Below are positions 36,639-46,802 of a stretch of 64,000 bases of DNA, piece by piece (position 1 is the first letter of the stretch; every line of letters begins with the position of its first letter). The stretch is from an uncultured Selenomonadaceae bacterium. Its GTDB lineage: Bacteria > Bacillota > Negativicutes > Selenomonadales > Selenomonadaceae. Made by a program: the position numbers and the translations under genes. The stretch spans positions 27,401 to 91,400 of the forward strand of contig CAJOGX010000004.1 in NCBI GenBank assembly GCA_905234175.1. The letters run 5' to 3'. The notes beneath the pieces were generated by a model. That model worked only from the letters and a program-made list of their open reading frames with translations, ran no database searches and was not told where the DNA came from.

Positions 36639-37988
36639 TTAAAGCACGATATGCGCCATGATAAAGCCGACGACGCAGCCGCTGATAACGCCAATCAGGC
36701 CAGGAATCATGAACGAATGGTTCAAAATGTATTTGCCGATTCGCGTGGTACCGGAGCGGTCGAAGCCGATACAGGCAAGGTCGGAAGGATAAGTCGGCAG
36801 GAAGAAATAGCCGTAGCAGGCGCTGATAAACGACATGACGATAACGGGATCCATGCCGACGCCGAGCGCCATTGGGAAGACGATAGCGATAGCCGCCGCC
36901 TGAGAGTTGACGAGTTTAGAGGTTAAGAAGGCGATAACCGCGAACGCCCACGGATATTCAGCGACAGCGTTGCCGAGAAATTCGCGCAGGAAAGTCATGT
37001 GCGCGCCGAAGAAAGTGTTCGCCATCCACGCGACGCCGTAAACCGAAACCAGCGCGACGATACCAGATTTGAAAACCTGGCTGTTGCCAACGTCCTTCGC
37101 CTTGACTTTGCAGACGAACAGAATTACCGCCGCAACCAGCAGCATGACCATTTGGATAACTGCCGTCATCGAAATTGCCTTCATTGCGCCTTTCGCGTCG
37201 GGGAAGTGCGGCAGGAGGTCGGGGAAGTTGCCCAGCGCCGCAATTACTAAAATTCCACAGAAGAAAATATACATTGCGTGAAAATAACTTTTCGGCAACT
37301 GCTGTCCCTGCAAAGATTCGGAGTCGCCGTAAACGTACGCGCGGTTTTCTGGGTCTTTAATAAATTCCTGGAAGCGCTCGTCTTTGTCCAAATCCTTGCC
37401 GCGCCGGTAACTCCACAGCGCCGCGAAAAGTACGCCCAGACCCGTCGCCGGAACTGAAACCGCTAAAATCTGCAAAACTGTATAATGATAGCCCGCCGTC
37501 GCCATGAAGCCGACAATTGACACGATAGCGACCGAGACCGGCGACGCACAAATTCCCATCTGAGACGCGACCGACGCCACCGCCATTGGTCGCTCCGGCC
37601 TTATGTTCTGCTTTATCGCTATGTCGTAGATTATCGGGAACATCGTGTAGACGACGTGCCCCGTGCCGCACAAAACCGTTAGAAACCACGTTGTCAGCGG
37701 CGCCAGAATCGTGACCTGTTTCGGGTTGTTGCGCAGAAACCTTTCCGCGTACTGCAGCATGACCGTCAACCCGCCGGAAGTTTGCAGGAAGCCCGCGCAC
37801 GTTACCACCGCCAGAATCGTCAGCATTACGTCTATCGGCGGCGAACCAGGCTTGTACCCAAATACAAATACGAATACTACAAGTCCTATGCCGCTTATCA
37901 CGGCAAGCCCGATTCCGCCGTGCCGCACGCCTATCAAAAGGCACAGCAGCAGTACGACGAAACCTAAAAACATTTCCATAAATTTCAC
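36639..37988 (-). CDS. anaerobic C4-dicarboxylate transporter (DcuA/DcuB-like)
   Basis: 449 aa multi-TM; ISACYGYFFLPTYPSDLACIGFDRSGTTRIGKYILNHSFMIPGL. Confidence 0.93.
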   Translation of the reverse strand: MKFMEMFLGFVVLLLCLLIGVRHGGIGLAVISGIGLVVFVFVFGYKPGSPPIDVMLTILAVVTCAGFLQTSGGLTVMLQYAERFLRNNPKQVTILAPLTTWFLTVLCGTGHVVYTMFPIIYDIAIKQNIRPERPMAVASVASQMGICASPVSVAIVSIVGFMATAGYHYTVLQILAVSVPATGLGVLFAALWSYRRGKDLDKDERFQEFIKDPENRAYVYGDSESLQGQQLPKSYFHAMYIFFCGILVIAALGNFPDLLPHFPDAKGAMKAISMTAVIQMVMLLVAAVILFVCKVKAKDVGNSQVFKSGIVALVSVYGVAWMANTFFGAHMTFLREFLGNAVAEYPWAFAVIAFLTSKLVNSQAAAIAIVFPMALGVGMDPVIVMSFISACYGYFFLPTYPSDLACIGFDRSGTTRIGKYILNHSFMIPGLIGVISGCVVGFIMAHIVL

Positions 37989-38065
37989 CCTCTCCCAGAA
38001 TTTTTACGCTGAAAATATTCTAGTTTCAACAAACATTTCCTGCCGCAAGAAATTTTCAAAGGGTC

Positions 38066-38094
38066 TTGACTTTTTGTCTAATTAGTGCTAATCT
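38066..38094 (+). promoter_or_regulatory. sigma70-type promoter of grpE-dnaK, with palindrome ATTAGTGCTAAT overlapping the -10 region
   Basis: TTGACT-N17-TAATCT; palindrome at 38081-38092. Confidence 0.75.
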
Positions 38095-38124
38095 TTAGCC
38101 CTACCGAAGAAAGGGGCTGAGGAA

Positions 38125-38691
38125 TTGGCGGAAGATAAAAAGATAACTGTAGAGAACGAGGACGGTGACAGCGCGGAGATTAGCGGAAATCTGGCGTCGT
38201 CGCCGGAAGAAATAAAATCTGACAACAACGATTTGAATTTACTGGCGGATTTGGAAAAGCTCAAAACTGAGCTCGCCACGAAGAATGACAGGCTGCTAAG
38301 GTTGCAGGCGGACTTTGACAATTTCCGCAAGCGCGCGGCGAAAGAGCGTACTGGGCTGGCGGCGAATATTGAGCAAAACTTTTTGAAGGATTTGCTGCCG
38401 CTGCTGGATAATCTTGATCGCGCGATTAGTCAAGAAAATCCCGACGTTGAGGCGATGGCAAAAGGTTTCGCGCTGATTCGTCAGCAGGCTTACGATATTT
38501 GCTACGCGCATTCGCTCCAACCGATTGACGTTGCCGGCAAAAGTTTCGACCCGAATTTTCATCAGGCGGTTGGAACTGTGCAGGACGAGGCTAAGGAAGA
38601 CGGCGCGATTGCGGCGGAATTTCAGCGCGGCTATACGGCTCACGGCAAGGTTATTCGCCCCAGCATGGTGCAGGTCGTCAACAATTCGTGA
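38125..38691 (+). CDS. grpE: nucleotide exchange factor GrpE
   Basis: RLQADFDNFRKRA, LPLLDNLDRA, HQAVGTV; TTG start. Confidence 0.94.
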   Translation: MAEDKKITVENEDGDSAEISGNLASSPEEIKSDNNDLNLLADLEKLKTELATKNDRLLRLQADFDNFRKRAAKERTGLAANIEQNFLKDLLPLLDNLDRAISQENPDVEAMAKGFALIRQQAYDICYAHSLQPIDVAGKSFDPNFHQAVGTVQDEAKEDGAIAAEFQRGYTAHGKVIRPSMVQVVNNS

Positions 38692-38733
38692 AAGATTTTC
38701 CACGTGAACTAAAATTTTTTGGAGGAATTTAAA

Positions 38734-40575
38734 ATGAGTAAAGTTATTGGCATAGATTTGGGAACTACTAACAGCGTCGTCAGCGTTCTGGAGGGCGGCG
38801 AGCCGACGGTTATTACCAACCCCGAAGGCAGCAGAATCACGCCTTCAGTTGTTGGTTTTACTAAAGACGGTCAGCGTCTTGTCGGGCAGCTTGCAAAGCG
38901 TCAGGCTGTTTCAAACCCCGACAGGACAGTTTCTTCGATTAAGCGCCACATGGGCGAACAGTACAAAGTTACGATTGACGGCAAGGACTACACGCCGCCG
39001 GAAATTTCCGCAATGGTTCTGCAGAAGCTCAAGGCGGACGCGGAAGCTTACCTTGGCGAAACCGTCACGCAGGCAGTTATTACCGTTCCTGCGTACTTCA
39101 ACGACAGCCAGCGCCAGGCGACTAAGGACGCCGGTAAAATCGCCGGTCTCGAAGTTCTGCGCATAATCAACGAACCGACGGCGGCGGCGCTCGCTTACGG
39201 GCTCGACAAAGACAACGACGAAACGATTCTGGTTTTCGACCTCGGCGGCGGCACGTTCGACGTTTCGATTCTGGAACTCACCGAAGGAACTTTCGACGTG
39301 CAGGCGACCAACGGCGACACGCACCTTGGCGGCGACGATTTCGACAAAAAAGTTATGGACTGGATGGTTGCCGAGTTCAAAAAGGAAAACGGCATTGACC
39401 TTTCCAAAGACAAAATGGCGGCGCAGCGTCTGATTGAGGCGGCGGAAAAAGCTAAGATTGAGCTCAGCTCCATGACTTCCACGAATATCAATCTGCCCTT
39501 CGTGACGGCGGACGCCAGCGGTCCCAAGCATTTGGATTTGACGCTGACCCGCGCGAAATTCGACGAACTCACCCGCGATTTGGTTGAACGCACAATGGGT
39601 CCGACGAAACTCGCTATGAAAGACGCCGGCCTCAGCGGCAACGACATCGATAAAATTATTCTCGTTGGCGGCTCCACGCGCATTCCCGCCGTTCAGAATG
39701 CGATTCGCGAAATTCTCGGCAAGGAACCTTCTAAGGGCATTAACCCCGACGAATGCGTTTCCGTCGGCGCGGCGATTCAGGGCGGCGTGCTCTCCGGCGA
39801 AGTCAAAGACGTGCTGCTCCTTGACGTTACGCCGCTGTCCCTCGGTATCGAAACTCTCGGCGGCGTCTGCACAAAAATTATCGAGCGCAACACCACCATT
39901 CCTACGCAGAAATCGCAGGTCTTCAGCACTGCCGCTGACAATCAGACGACCGTTGAAATTCACGTGCTGCAGGGCGAACGCGAAATGGCGGCGCATAACA
40001 AGACGCTCGGCAGATTTACGCTGACTGACATTCCGCCCGCGCCGCGCGGAGTTCCGCAGATTGAAGTTACCTTCGACATCGACGCAAACGGTATCGTCAA
40101 CGTTTCCGCGAAAGACAAGGGCACCGGCCGCGAACAGAAAATCACGATTCAATCTTCCAGCGGCATGAGCAAGGACGACATCGACCGCATGGTTAAGGAA
40201 GCGCAGGCGCACGAGGCTGAAGATAAAAAGCAGCGCGAGGCGGCTGACGCTAAGAACGACGCCGAACAGACCGTTTATCAGGCGGAAAAAACCTGCAAGG
40301 ACTTCGAGGGCAAGGTTGACGATTCGCTGATTAAGGAAGTTCGCGCGGCGGCTGATTCTCTCAAAAACGATTTGAACAGCGACGACGTTGAGGCGCTCAA
40401 GAAAAAGACTGAGGACGTTCGTCAGGCGCTTTACAAACTCAGCTCGGCGGCTTATCAGAGCGGCGCAGCTAATCAGAATTACAAGGCCGGCGGCGAAACT
40501 CAGCAGGAAAATACTTCCGGCAGCAGCAAAAACGACGACGGCACGATTGACGCTGAATATACCGAAAAGAAATAA
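38734..40575 (+). CDS. dnaK: molecular chaperone DnaK
   Basis: [35 protein letters not shown]. Confidence 0.98.
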   Translation: MSKVIGIDLGTTNSVVSVLEGGEPTVITNPEGSRITPSVVGFTKDGQRLVGQLAKRQAVSNPDRTVSSIKRHMGEQYKVTIDGKDYTPPEISAMVLQKLKADAEAYLGETVTQAVITVPAYFNDSQRQATKDAGKIAGLEVLRIINEPTAAALAYGLDKDNDETILVFDLGGGTFDVSILELTEGTFDVQATNGDTHLGGDDFDKKVMDWMVAEFKKENGIDLSKDKMAAQRLIEAAEKAKIELSSMTSTNINLPFVTADASGPKHLDLTLTRAKFDELTRDLVERTMGPTKLAMKDAGLSGNDIDKIILVGGSTRIPAVQNAIREILGKEPSKGINPDECVSVGAAIQGGVLSGEVKDVLLLDVTPLSLGIETLGGVCTKIIERNTTIPTQKSQVFSTAADNQTTVEIHVLQGEREMAAHNKTLGRFTLTDIPPAPRGVPQIEVTFDIDANGIVNVSAKDKGTGREQKITIQSSSGMSKDDIDRMVKEAQAHEAEDKKQREAADAKNDAEQTVYQAEKTCKDFEGKVDDSLIKEVRAAADSLKNDLNSDDVEALKKKTEDVRQALYKLSSAAYQSGAANQNYKAGGETQQENTSGSSKNDDGTIDAEYTEKK

Positions 40576-40609
40576 ACCACGAAAAATTTTACACCGGATT
40601 TGAACTGAA

Positions 40610-40645
40610 TCGGGGAGGGAGCTCGAAATTCTCTCCCCGATATTT
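40610..40645 (+). terminator. hairpin downstream of dnaK, possible terminator/attenuator
   Basis: CGGGGAGGGAG-CTCGAAATT-CTCTCCCCG; T-run not immediate. Confidence 0.4.
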
Positions 40646-40712
40646 GCGTAGAGGTTTTTTAACAGATAAAAAATTTATAGGAGGTGAAGCCCGTTACTGA
40701 AAAACTTTTATG

Positions 40713-40741
40713 TTGACTTGCTCTGCTCCACTTCGTATAAT
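40713..40741 (+). promoter_or_regulatory. near-consensus sigma70 promoter between dnaK and dnaJ
   Basis: TTGACT-N17-TATAAT; overlaps inverted repeat TCCCAAC-N13-GTTGGGA at 40741-40767. Confidence 0.8.
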
Positions 40742-40992
40742 CCCAACGGCTCTTTGAAAAGTTGGGATATGCGGTTGGCAACTCGTGGGCGTTGTTGTCG
40801 TAAAATCCCGAGCGCAGTTAAGATGAAATGCAGGAGATTTCACGTTCAAGGAAACCTGCATATGTACCCGTACGTTAGCGGGGAATTTAAGCCTGTGGAG
40901 CGTCATACCAACGCAAGTAGTTTCGATCAAAGCGGACGCGGTGAAGCAGGAATGGGACATAAAAGTTTTTTACTTTTTATAAGTTCTCAGTA
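40741..40992 (+). mobile_element. putative IS200/IS605 tnpB 3'-end / omega-RNA-like remnant
   Basis: One frame (ending TAA ~40980) reads ..ETCICTRTLAGNLSLWSVIPTQVVSIKADAVKQEWDIKVFYFL*, resembling TnpB C-termini; nested stems ATGCAGG/CCTGCAT, TGAAAT/ATTTCA, CCCG/CGGG; no left end or catalytic core. Confidence 0.5.
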
Positions 40993-41003
40993 ACGGTGGG
41001 ACT

Positions 41004-42173
41004 ATGGCTGACAAACCGAAAGACCTGTATGAAATTCTCGGCGTGAACAAAAACGCCACTGACGACGAGCTCAAGAAGGCTTATAAAAAGCTCGCGAAAA
41101 AATATCACCCCGACTTGAACCGCGACGATCCTAAGACTGCCGAGGCGAAGATGAAGGAAATTAACGTCGCCTATGACATTTTGAAAGACCCGCAGAAACG
41201 CGCTCAGTACGACCAGTTCGGACACGCGGCGTTCCAGCCTGGCGGCGGAGGCGGTGAAGCTGGCGGCGGTTTCGACTTCAACGACATTTTTGGCGGCGGC
41301 GCTGGCGGCTTCGATATGGGCGACATTTTTGACCAGTTCTTCGGCGGCGGAGCCAGACGCGCTCGCAACCGTCAGCCTGGCCCCGAACGCGGCGCCGATT
41401 TGCGCTACGATTTGACAATCAATTTTGAGGACGCCGCTTTTGGCAGGGAAATGGATATTAAAGTTCCGCGAATGGAAAACTGTACCGAATGCGACGGCAC
41501 CGGCGCGGCTAAGGGCACGACGCCCGAAACCTGCCCCGACTGCCAAGGCTCCGGCATGCGCCAGACGACCACCCGCACGCCTTTCGGTATGATTTCCAAC
41601 GCCCGCCCCTGCGACCGCTGTCACGGCACCGGCAAAATTATCAAGACGCCCTGCGCTCACTGCCACGGCTCCGGCAAAACTCGCGTCGAGCGCCAGATTC
41701 ACATTAACATTCCAAAAGGCGTCGACAACGGCAACCGGCTCCGCATTGCGAACGGCGGGCAGCAGGGCACGCGCGGCGGCGCTGACGGCGACCTCTACGT
41801 TTACATCAATATCAAGCCGCACCCGATTTTCACGCGCGACGGAATTGATGTACACTGCGAAATTCCTATAACCTTCGTGCAGGCGGCGCTCGGCGCTAAC
41901 GTTGACGCTCCGACGCTCGACGGAAAAATTGAACTCAAAATTCCTGAAGGCACGCAGTCCGGCGCCGTTTTAAAAATTCGCGGCAAGGGCATTCCTAAAC
42001 TGCGCGGCGAAGGACGCGGTGACGAACTCGTTAAAGTCAAAGTTCTCACGCCGAAAAACCTCTCAGCGTACCAGCGAAAACTCCTGCAGGATTTTGAAAA
42101 GGGCGGCAACGATAACAACAACCCCGAACAGAAATCCTTCCTCGATAAACTCAAGGGACTGTTCAGCAACTGA
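41004..42173 (+). CDS. dnaJ: molecular chaperone DnaJ
   Basis: J-domain YHPDLN, Gly/Phe region, four CxxCxGxG motifs. Confidence 0.97.
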   Translation: MADKPKDLYEILGVNKNATDDELKKAYKKLAKKYHPDLNRDDPKTAEAKMKEINVAYDILKDPQKRAQYDQFGHAAFQPGGGGGEAGGGFDFNDIFGGGAGGFDMGDIFDQFFGGGARRARNRQPGPERGADLRYDLTINFEDAAFGREMDIKVPRMENCTECDGTGAAKGTTPETCPDCQGSGMRQTTTRTPFGMISNARPCDRCHGTGKIIKTPCAHCHGSGKTRVERQIHINIPKGVDNGNRLRIANGGQQGTRGGADGDLYVYINIKPHPIFTRDGIDVHCEIPITFVQAALGANVDAPTLDGKIELKIPEGTQSGAVLKIRGKGIPKLRGEGRGDELVKVKVLTPKNLSAYQRKLLQDFEKGGNDNNNPEQKSFLDKLKGLFSN

Positions 42174-43249
42174 TGGAGGCGCTGGCACGCAGGCTGACGC
42201 TGATATTTTTAATGCTGGCGGTTTCGGCGGCGGGTTTCTGCGGCTTCTTCCTGAAGTGGTCATTCCGCGACGACGCGCCGCAATTCGGCTTTACGGCGAT
42301 AATGGAAAACGCGTCAGTCAAGCCGTTCATCTACCGGCAGCTTATTCCGCAGACCGTCAAAACAATTTCCGCCGCAATTTCCGAACCGGCGAAAGAAAAG
42401 CTGGCGGCGGCGCTGACAGAAAAGCGGCACATCGAGGAACGATTCGCGCGCGCAGAAATTCCGCCGAAGTACGTCGTAGAATATCATTTAATGTTCGCGC
42501 TGTGCTTTTTGATTTTTTTCGCGGCGATATGGATTTTGCGGGCACTGCTTATTGAAGTCGCGCGGGACGAAGTTGCTGGAACGCTCGGCGCAATGCTGTT
42601 CGCAGTAATTTTCCCGTTTTTTGAAGTGCTGGGCGGCTACTACTACGATTTGGGCGAAGTTTTCTTTTTATTTCTGGCGGCACTGTTGGCGGTACGCGGA
42701 AAATTTTTCGCGCTGTTGCTCGTGACGCCGCTGGCGACGCTTAACAAGGAATCATTTTTATTTTTCTTAGCGACGCTGTTTCCGCTGGTGCGGCTGCGGC
42801 TCGACGCGAAAAAATCTGCGGCGGTAACTTTGGGCGCAATGTTTCTGTCGGGCGTGACTTATCTGGGCGTGCAGGAAGTTTTTTCAGCGAATGCGGGCGG
42901 CGCGGCGGACTGGCGCCTGACGGAGCACTTTGAAAATATTTTAAGAGTGAGCTCGTACTTCCAGACGGACGCGATTTACGGCGTACCGCTCGGCGCGCGG
43001 TTTTTCCTGCCATACTTTATCTGCGTGGCGTGGCTGGTAAAAAATTCGTGGCAAAGTTTAAGCGGGGCGTGGAAACTTCACGCGAAAATTGCGCTGGCGA
43101 TAAACGGCGCGCTGTATTTTCTGTTCGTAGTGCCAGGCGAGCTGCGGGATTTGAGCATGTTGTACGTCACGCTGATGATTCTGGCGGCGAGCTGCCTGCG
43201 CGAAAGTTTCAGGCGGCACTACAAAAATTTTGAGGAGCGGTCGACGTGA
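42173..43249 (+). CDS. hypothetical polytopic membrane protein
   Basis: 358 aa, many hydrophobic helices; ATG overlaps dnaJ stop by one base. Confidence 0.7.
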   Translation: MEALARRLTLIFLMLAVSAAGFCGFFLKWSFRDDAPQFGFTAIMENASVKPFIYRQLIPQTVKTISAAISEPAKEKLAAALTEKRHIEERFARAEIPPKYVVEYHLMFALCFLIFFAAIWILRALLIEVARDEVAGTLGAMLFAVIFPFFEVLGGYYYDLGEVFFLFLAALLAVRGKFFALLLVTPLATLNKESFLFFLATLFPLVRLRLDAKKSAAVTLGAMFLSGVTYLGVQEVFSANAGGAADWRLTEHFENILRVSSYFQTDAIYGVPLGARFFLPYFICVAWLVKNSWQSLSGAWKLHAKIALAINGALYFLFVVPGELRDLSMLYVTLMILAASCLRESFRRHYKNFEERST

Positions 43250-43809
43250 TTTACCTGCAATTATTTTTCGAGTTCGCGAAAATCAGTTTGGTCTGCGTGG
43301 GCGGCGGCTATGCGTCAATGCCGCTGATTCAGGGCGTCGTGGTTGACTCTTACCACTGGCTGACGCTGCCGGAATTTATCGACGTGTTCACAATTTCGCA
43401 GATGACGCCAGGACCGATTGGCGTAAACGCGGCGACGTTCGCGGGAATGAAAACTGCGGGAATTGGCGGAGCAATCTGCGCGACAATGGGTTTCGTGACG
43501 CCGAGTTTATTTCTGTGCATAGCGCTGGCGAAAATAATTTTCAAGTACGGGGAACTGGGCGCAATACAGGGAATTTTAAACGGCCTGCGTCCAGCGGTTA
43601 TCGCATTAATCGCGGCGGCGTGCATAAGTTTTGTACTGCTGGCGGTCTGGGACGTGGAGGAAATTCCGGCAGATTTTTCGTCGACGTTCAGTCCGGCGGG
43701 CGCAATAATTCTGATTGGCGCGCTGACAGCCGTGCGAATGAAAGTCGGCGTGATAAAAGTTTTGGTAGCGGCGGGCGCGGCAGGATTGGTTTTGGGACAT
43801 GTTTTTTGA
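43246..43809 (+). CDS. chromate transporter family protein (single ChrA-type domain)
   Basis: VCVGGGYASMPLIQ, FTISQMTPGPIGVNAATFAG. Confidence 0.9.
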   Translation: MIYLQLFFEFAKISLVCVGGGYASMPLIQGVVVDSYHWLTLPEFIDVFTISQMTPGPIGVNAATFAGMKTAGIGGAICATMGFVTPSLFLCIALAKIIFKYGELGAIQGILNGLRPAVIALIAAACISFVLLAVWDVEEIPADFSSTFSPAGAIILIGALTAVRMKVGVIKVLVAAGAAGLVLGHVF

Positions 43810-43818
43810 GGAACGGCG

Positions 43819-44049
43819 ATGCTTGAGATTTTCAGATTTGTATTCGAGGTAAACTTTTTCGTGTTCCCGATAAGCGCGGGCTGGCTGACGTGGCGGAAAC
43901 TGCGCGGGAAACCGGCGGGGCGGCCGCTGCGAATGATGATTATGAGCCTGATAATGATGGTGCTGACTTTCGTTGGGATTTTGGTAAACGAGACGCCGGA
44001 AAACAAAGCGCGCGTCCTTGGGAACATTCACCACATGCTGGGAGATTAG
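43819..44049 (+). CDS. small membrane protein, 76 aa
   Basis: Located in tight operon; hydrophobic segments. Confidence 0.5.
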   Translation: MLEIFRFVFEVNFFVFPISAGWLTWRKLRGKPAGRPLRMMIMSLIMMVLTFVGILVNETPENKARVLGNIHHMLGD

Positions 44050-44052
44050 GCG

Positions 44053-44994
44053 ATGTTCAGCAACTTTGTCGTAGCGCTGAGCGCGGTCGTGCCGCTGTTC
44101 TGTCTTATGGCGATTGGCGCGTTCGTCAGGCTGAGCAGACTGCTCACGGAGACGGAACTGAATCACATGAACCGAATGGTTTTCCGCGTGTTTTTTTTCT
44201 TCATGCTCTTCCACAGCATTTACACGGCAGATTTGGCGTCAACTTTCCGCCCGAAACTGATGATATTTGGCGCGGGCACCGTGCTGATAATTTTCGCGCT
44301 GCTGATGATTTTTATTCCGAAAATCGAGAAGGATAACCGGCGTCGCGGCGTCATGGTGCAGGCGATTTTCCGCAGTAATTTTGTAATAATGGGCGTGCCG
44401 ATAGTTGCAAACATTTTTGGCGACGAAAATATAGCTGTCACGACGATGATGATTGCCGTGATAATTCCAATGTATAATATTCTGGCGGTCTTCGCGCTGG
44501 AAACTTTTCGCGGCGGGAAAATTTCACCGCTGCCGATACTGGCTGGGATTTTAAAAAATCCAATGATACTCGGCGCAGTTTCCGCCGCCGCTTTACTGGA
44601 ACTGGGCGTACACGTACCCGCGCCAATTTTAAAACCGATTGGACAGATTTCCGCCGCAACGACGCCGGTCGCGCTGATAATTTTGGGCGCGTCGTTCAAA
44701 CTCGGCAGTATTCAGGCGCATACTCAGCAGCTGGTAAAATGCGTGCTGGGACGACTTATTTTAGTGCCTGCAGTGGTTTTGACGATAGCGATAATTTTGG
44801 GATTCCGTGGAATAGATTTCGTGACGCTGGTAGCGATTTTCGCGGCACCGACGGCGATTGTCTCCTTCGCGATGGCGCAGCAGATGAACGGCGACGCGGA
44901 TTTGGCGGGTAATTGCGTGGTATTCAGCTCGGCGCTGTCGTGCGTAACGATTTTCTGCTGGCTGTTGCTCTTCAGGACGCTGGGGATTTTCTGA
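44053..44994 (+). CDS. AEC family (auxin efflux carrier-like) transporter
   Basis: 313 aa multi-TM; IFRSNFVIMGVPIVANIFG, LIILGASF. Confidence 0.88.
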   Translation: MFSNFVVALSAVVPLFCLMAIGAFVRLSRLLTETELNHMNRMVFRVFFFFMLFHSIYTADLASTFRPKLMIFGAGTVLIIFALLMIFIPKIEKDNRRRGVMVQAIFRSNFVIMGVPIVANIFGDENIAVTTMMIAVIIPMYNILAVFALETFRGGKISPLPILAGILKNPMILGAVSAAALLELGVHVPAPILKPIGQISAATTPVALIILGASFKLGSIQAHTQQLVKCVLGRLILVPAVVLTIAIILGFRGIDFVTLVAIFAAPTAIVSFAMAQQMNGDADLAGNCVVFSSALSCVTIFCWLLLFRTLGIF

Positions 44995-45001
44995 AACGTG
45001 C

Positions 45002-46780
45002 TCAGTTTTTGTTAATCGGCGGGTAAGCGCGTTTCAGTTTCAGCTGTTCGGCAGTCATATTTTTATCCGCCTTCGTGAACCAGCTGAGCGCGTAAGAGGC
45101 GGCGGAATTGTAGTCGATAGCGTATTCGTTCGTCGACCACGAAGAAAGAACGTCAAGGTACGCCTTCGCGGGGGGAATATTTTCGCGCTCAAGGTATTTG
45201 GTCTGGTCGGGGTCGCCGCCGGAAACAAAATTCGGACCGCCGACAACCAGGCCAGGTACGTAAGCGCCGGTGCTCTCGTGAATCCGATTGTGCGGGTGTT
45301 CGGGAGGATTAGCACCGGCTCCCGTCATGAAACTGCGGTTAAGCGCGTTGCGCCCGAAAAGGTAGTGGATTTGATCCAGCGCGCCTTCGACGTATTCCGT
45401 TTTGGGCGAAATCTGATTTGCCATGAGGAGAATGTCGCCCTTCGTCAGCGTATTCTTAGTCGAAGCCCAGGTGTACTCGCTCCTGGTTAGCGCGCAGTGG
45501 TAGCCATCAGCTGCGATTTGGGCAGAAATTTCGTCCGCATAACTGAGGAAGGCGTTTTGAACCTGCGACTTGAAATTCCTGTCGGCGTTTTTAGTCGTCG
45601 CGTAGGTGTACTGCGCCAGCGCGAGCGTGTCGTCCCACGAGAAAAATCCAGGCTTTTGTGTCATAACCGGCTGAGCCTTCAAGTAATTTTCGTAAACTTT
45701 GTCGCCGGTCGTCTTAAAAAGTTCCGCCGCCAGCCAGACGCGTTCCTGAATATCGTTTTCGTCGTTGTAGGGGCCGGAGCCGCCGTCGTGCCCTTCGTAT
45801 GTGCGGTAAACCGGAGCGGGCGTCCGCTCAAGATATTCCCAGACGCGTTTAGCATTCGCCAGCAACTTTTGAGCGTAGGCGCCGTCGAAAGGCTTGTAAA
45901 CTCTGGCGGCGATTGCCAGCGAGGCGCCGTACATTGCCGAAGCCGCCGAGCAGGTGTTGTAAATGTACCTGTCCTGCGTGTCGGTATCCGGCGTAACGTC
46001 GAAGCCAGGCCACTGCGAACCGGCTACCTTGTGGAAAGTCGAGCCGTCGGCGCGCTGCATTTTCTGCACCCAGTCCAGTTCGTACTTGACTTCGCTCAGC
46101 AAATCCGGCAGTCTGCCTTCCACCTTGACGCCTTGCGGGAAAAATAACTGACCGCGCGTGAAGTGCGAAGGGTTTGCCTCGTACGCCAGCATCAGCTGCG
46201 CCGTGGAAATTGCCGCCGTCGTTGTGTATTTGCCGTAGTCTCCGGCGTCGTACCAGCCGCCGCTCATGTCGAAAATTTCGCCCTTTGCGTTCAGTGCGTC
46301 GCTGAAATGTAAAATCGCGCGCTTATCCTGCGGGTGACCTTTTTTTATGACGAGACCGGTTATCGAATCGCTGAGCGGATTGTTACAGCGCGACAGCGTG
46401 TAGGAGCGCAGATTTTTCACCAGCTCCGCCGCGTAAACGTTGTCGCCGATTTTGAACTCGTAGGACTCAAGCCCGCCGACCCAGAGCCGGTACGTGCCGG
46501 ACTTGTTGAACGCGCTGAAGTCAGCCTCACGAATATTTTCGCCGCTCATTTCGTCGAACTTCGCCGCTGAAAGTTTGCCGGTAAAAACTGTATCGCCCGT
46601 GCTCACGTCCAAGAGCCGGAAATTTGTGCCGTCCTCAACTTCGGCGGAGACCATCGCGATTTTCTGGTGGTTCCTCAAGTATCCGACCTGATCCACGTGA
46701 AGGCCGCAGTCCGCCGCAAATGCCGTCACTGCGCTCAAAGCCAGCGGCGCTGCAACGAGACTCCAAATTCTGATTTTCAT
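45002..46780 (-). CDS. glycoside hydrolase family 9 protein (endoglucanase-like), secreted
   Basis: Cellulase N-terminal Ig-like region, GGWYDAGDYGKYTT, FGRNALNRSFMTGAGANPPEHPHNR; signal peptide at MKIRIWSLVAAPLALSAVTAFA. Confidence 0.92.
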   Translation of the reverse strand: MKIRIWSLVAAPLALSAVTAFAADCGLHVDQVGYLRNHQKIAMVSAEVEDGTNFRLLDVSTGDTVFTGKLSAAKFDEMSGENIREADFSAFNKSGTYRLWVGGLESYEFKIGDNVYAAELVKNLRSYTLSRCNNPLSDSITGLVIKKGHPQDKRAILHFSDALNAKGEIFDMSGGWYDAGDYGKYTTTAAISTAQLMLAYEANPSHFTRGQLFFPQGVKVEGRLPDLLSEVKYELDWVQKMQRADGSTFHKVAGSQWPGFDVTPDTDTQDRYIYNTCSAASAMYGASLAIAARVYKPFDGAYAQKLLANAKRVWEYLERTPAPVYRTYEGHDGGSGPYNDENDIQERVWLAAELFKTTGDKVYENYLKAQPVMTQKPGFFSWDDTLALAQYTYATTKNADRNFKSQVQNAFLSYADEISAQIAADGYHCALTRSEYTWASTKNTLTKGDILLMANQISPKTEYVEGALDQIHYLFGRNALNRSFMTGAGANPPEHPHNRIHESTGAYVPGLVVGGPNFVSGGDPDQTKYLERENIPPAKAYLDVLSSWSTNEYAIDYNSAASYALSWFTKADKNMTAEQLKLKRAYPPINKN

Positions 46781-46802
46781 GGTAACCCTCCTCATTTTTT
46801 AT

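Noticed and set aside
38060-38124. CIRCE element upstream of grpE
   Set aside because: Only one half-site-like sequence; the TTAGCACTC-N9-GAGTGCTAA arrangement is absent
38911-40212. 433-aa minus-strand ORF opposite dnaK
   Set aside because: Antisense shadow ORF of dnaK
40718-40993. 91-aa ORF in the dnaK-dnaJ gap as a protein-coding gene
   Set aside because: The TnpB-like C-terminal signal is in a different frame; start codon lies inside the promoter
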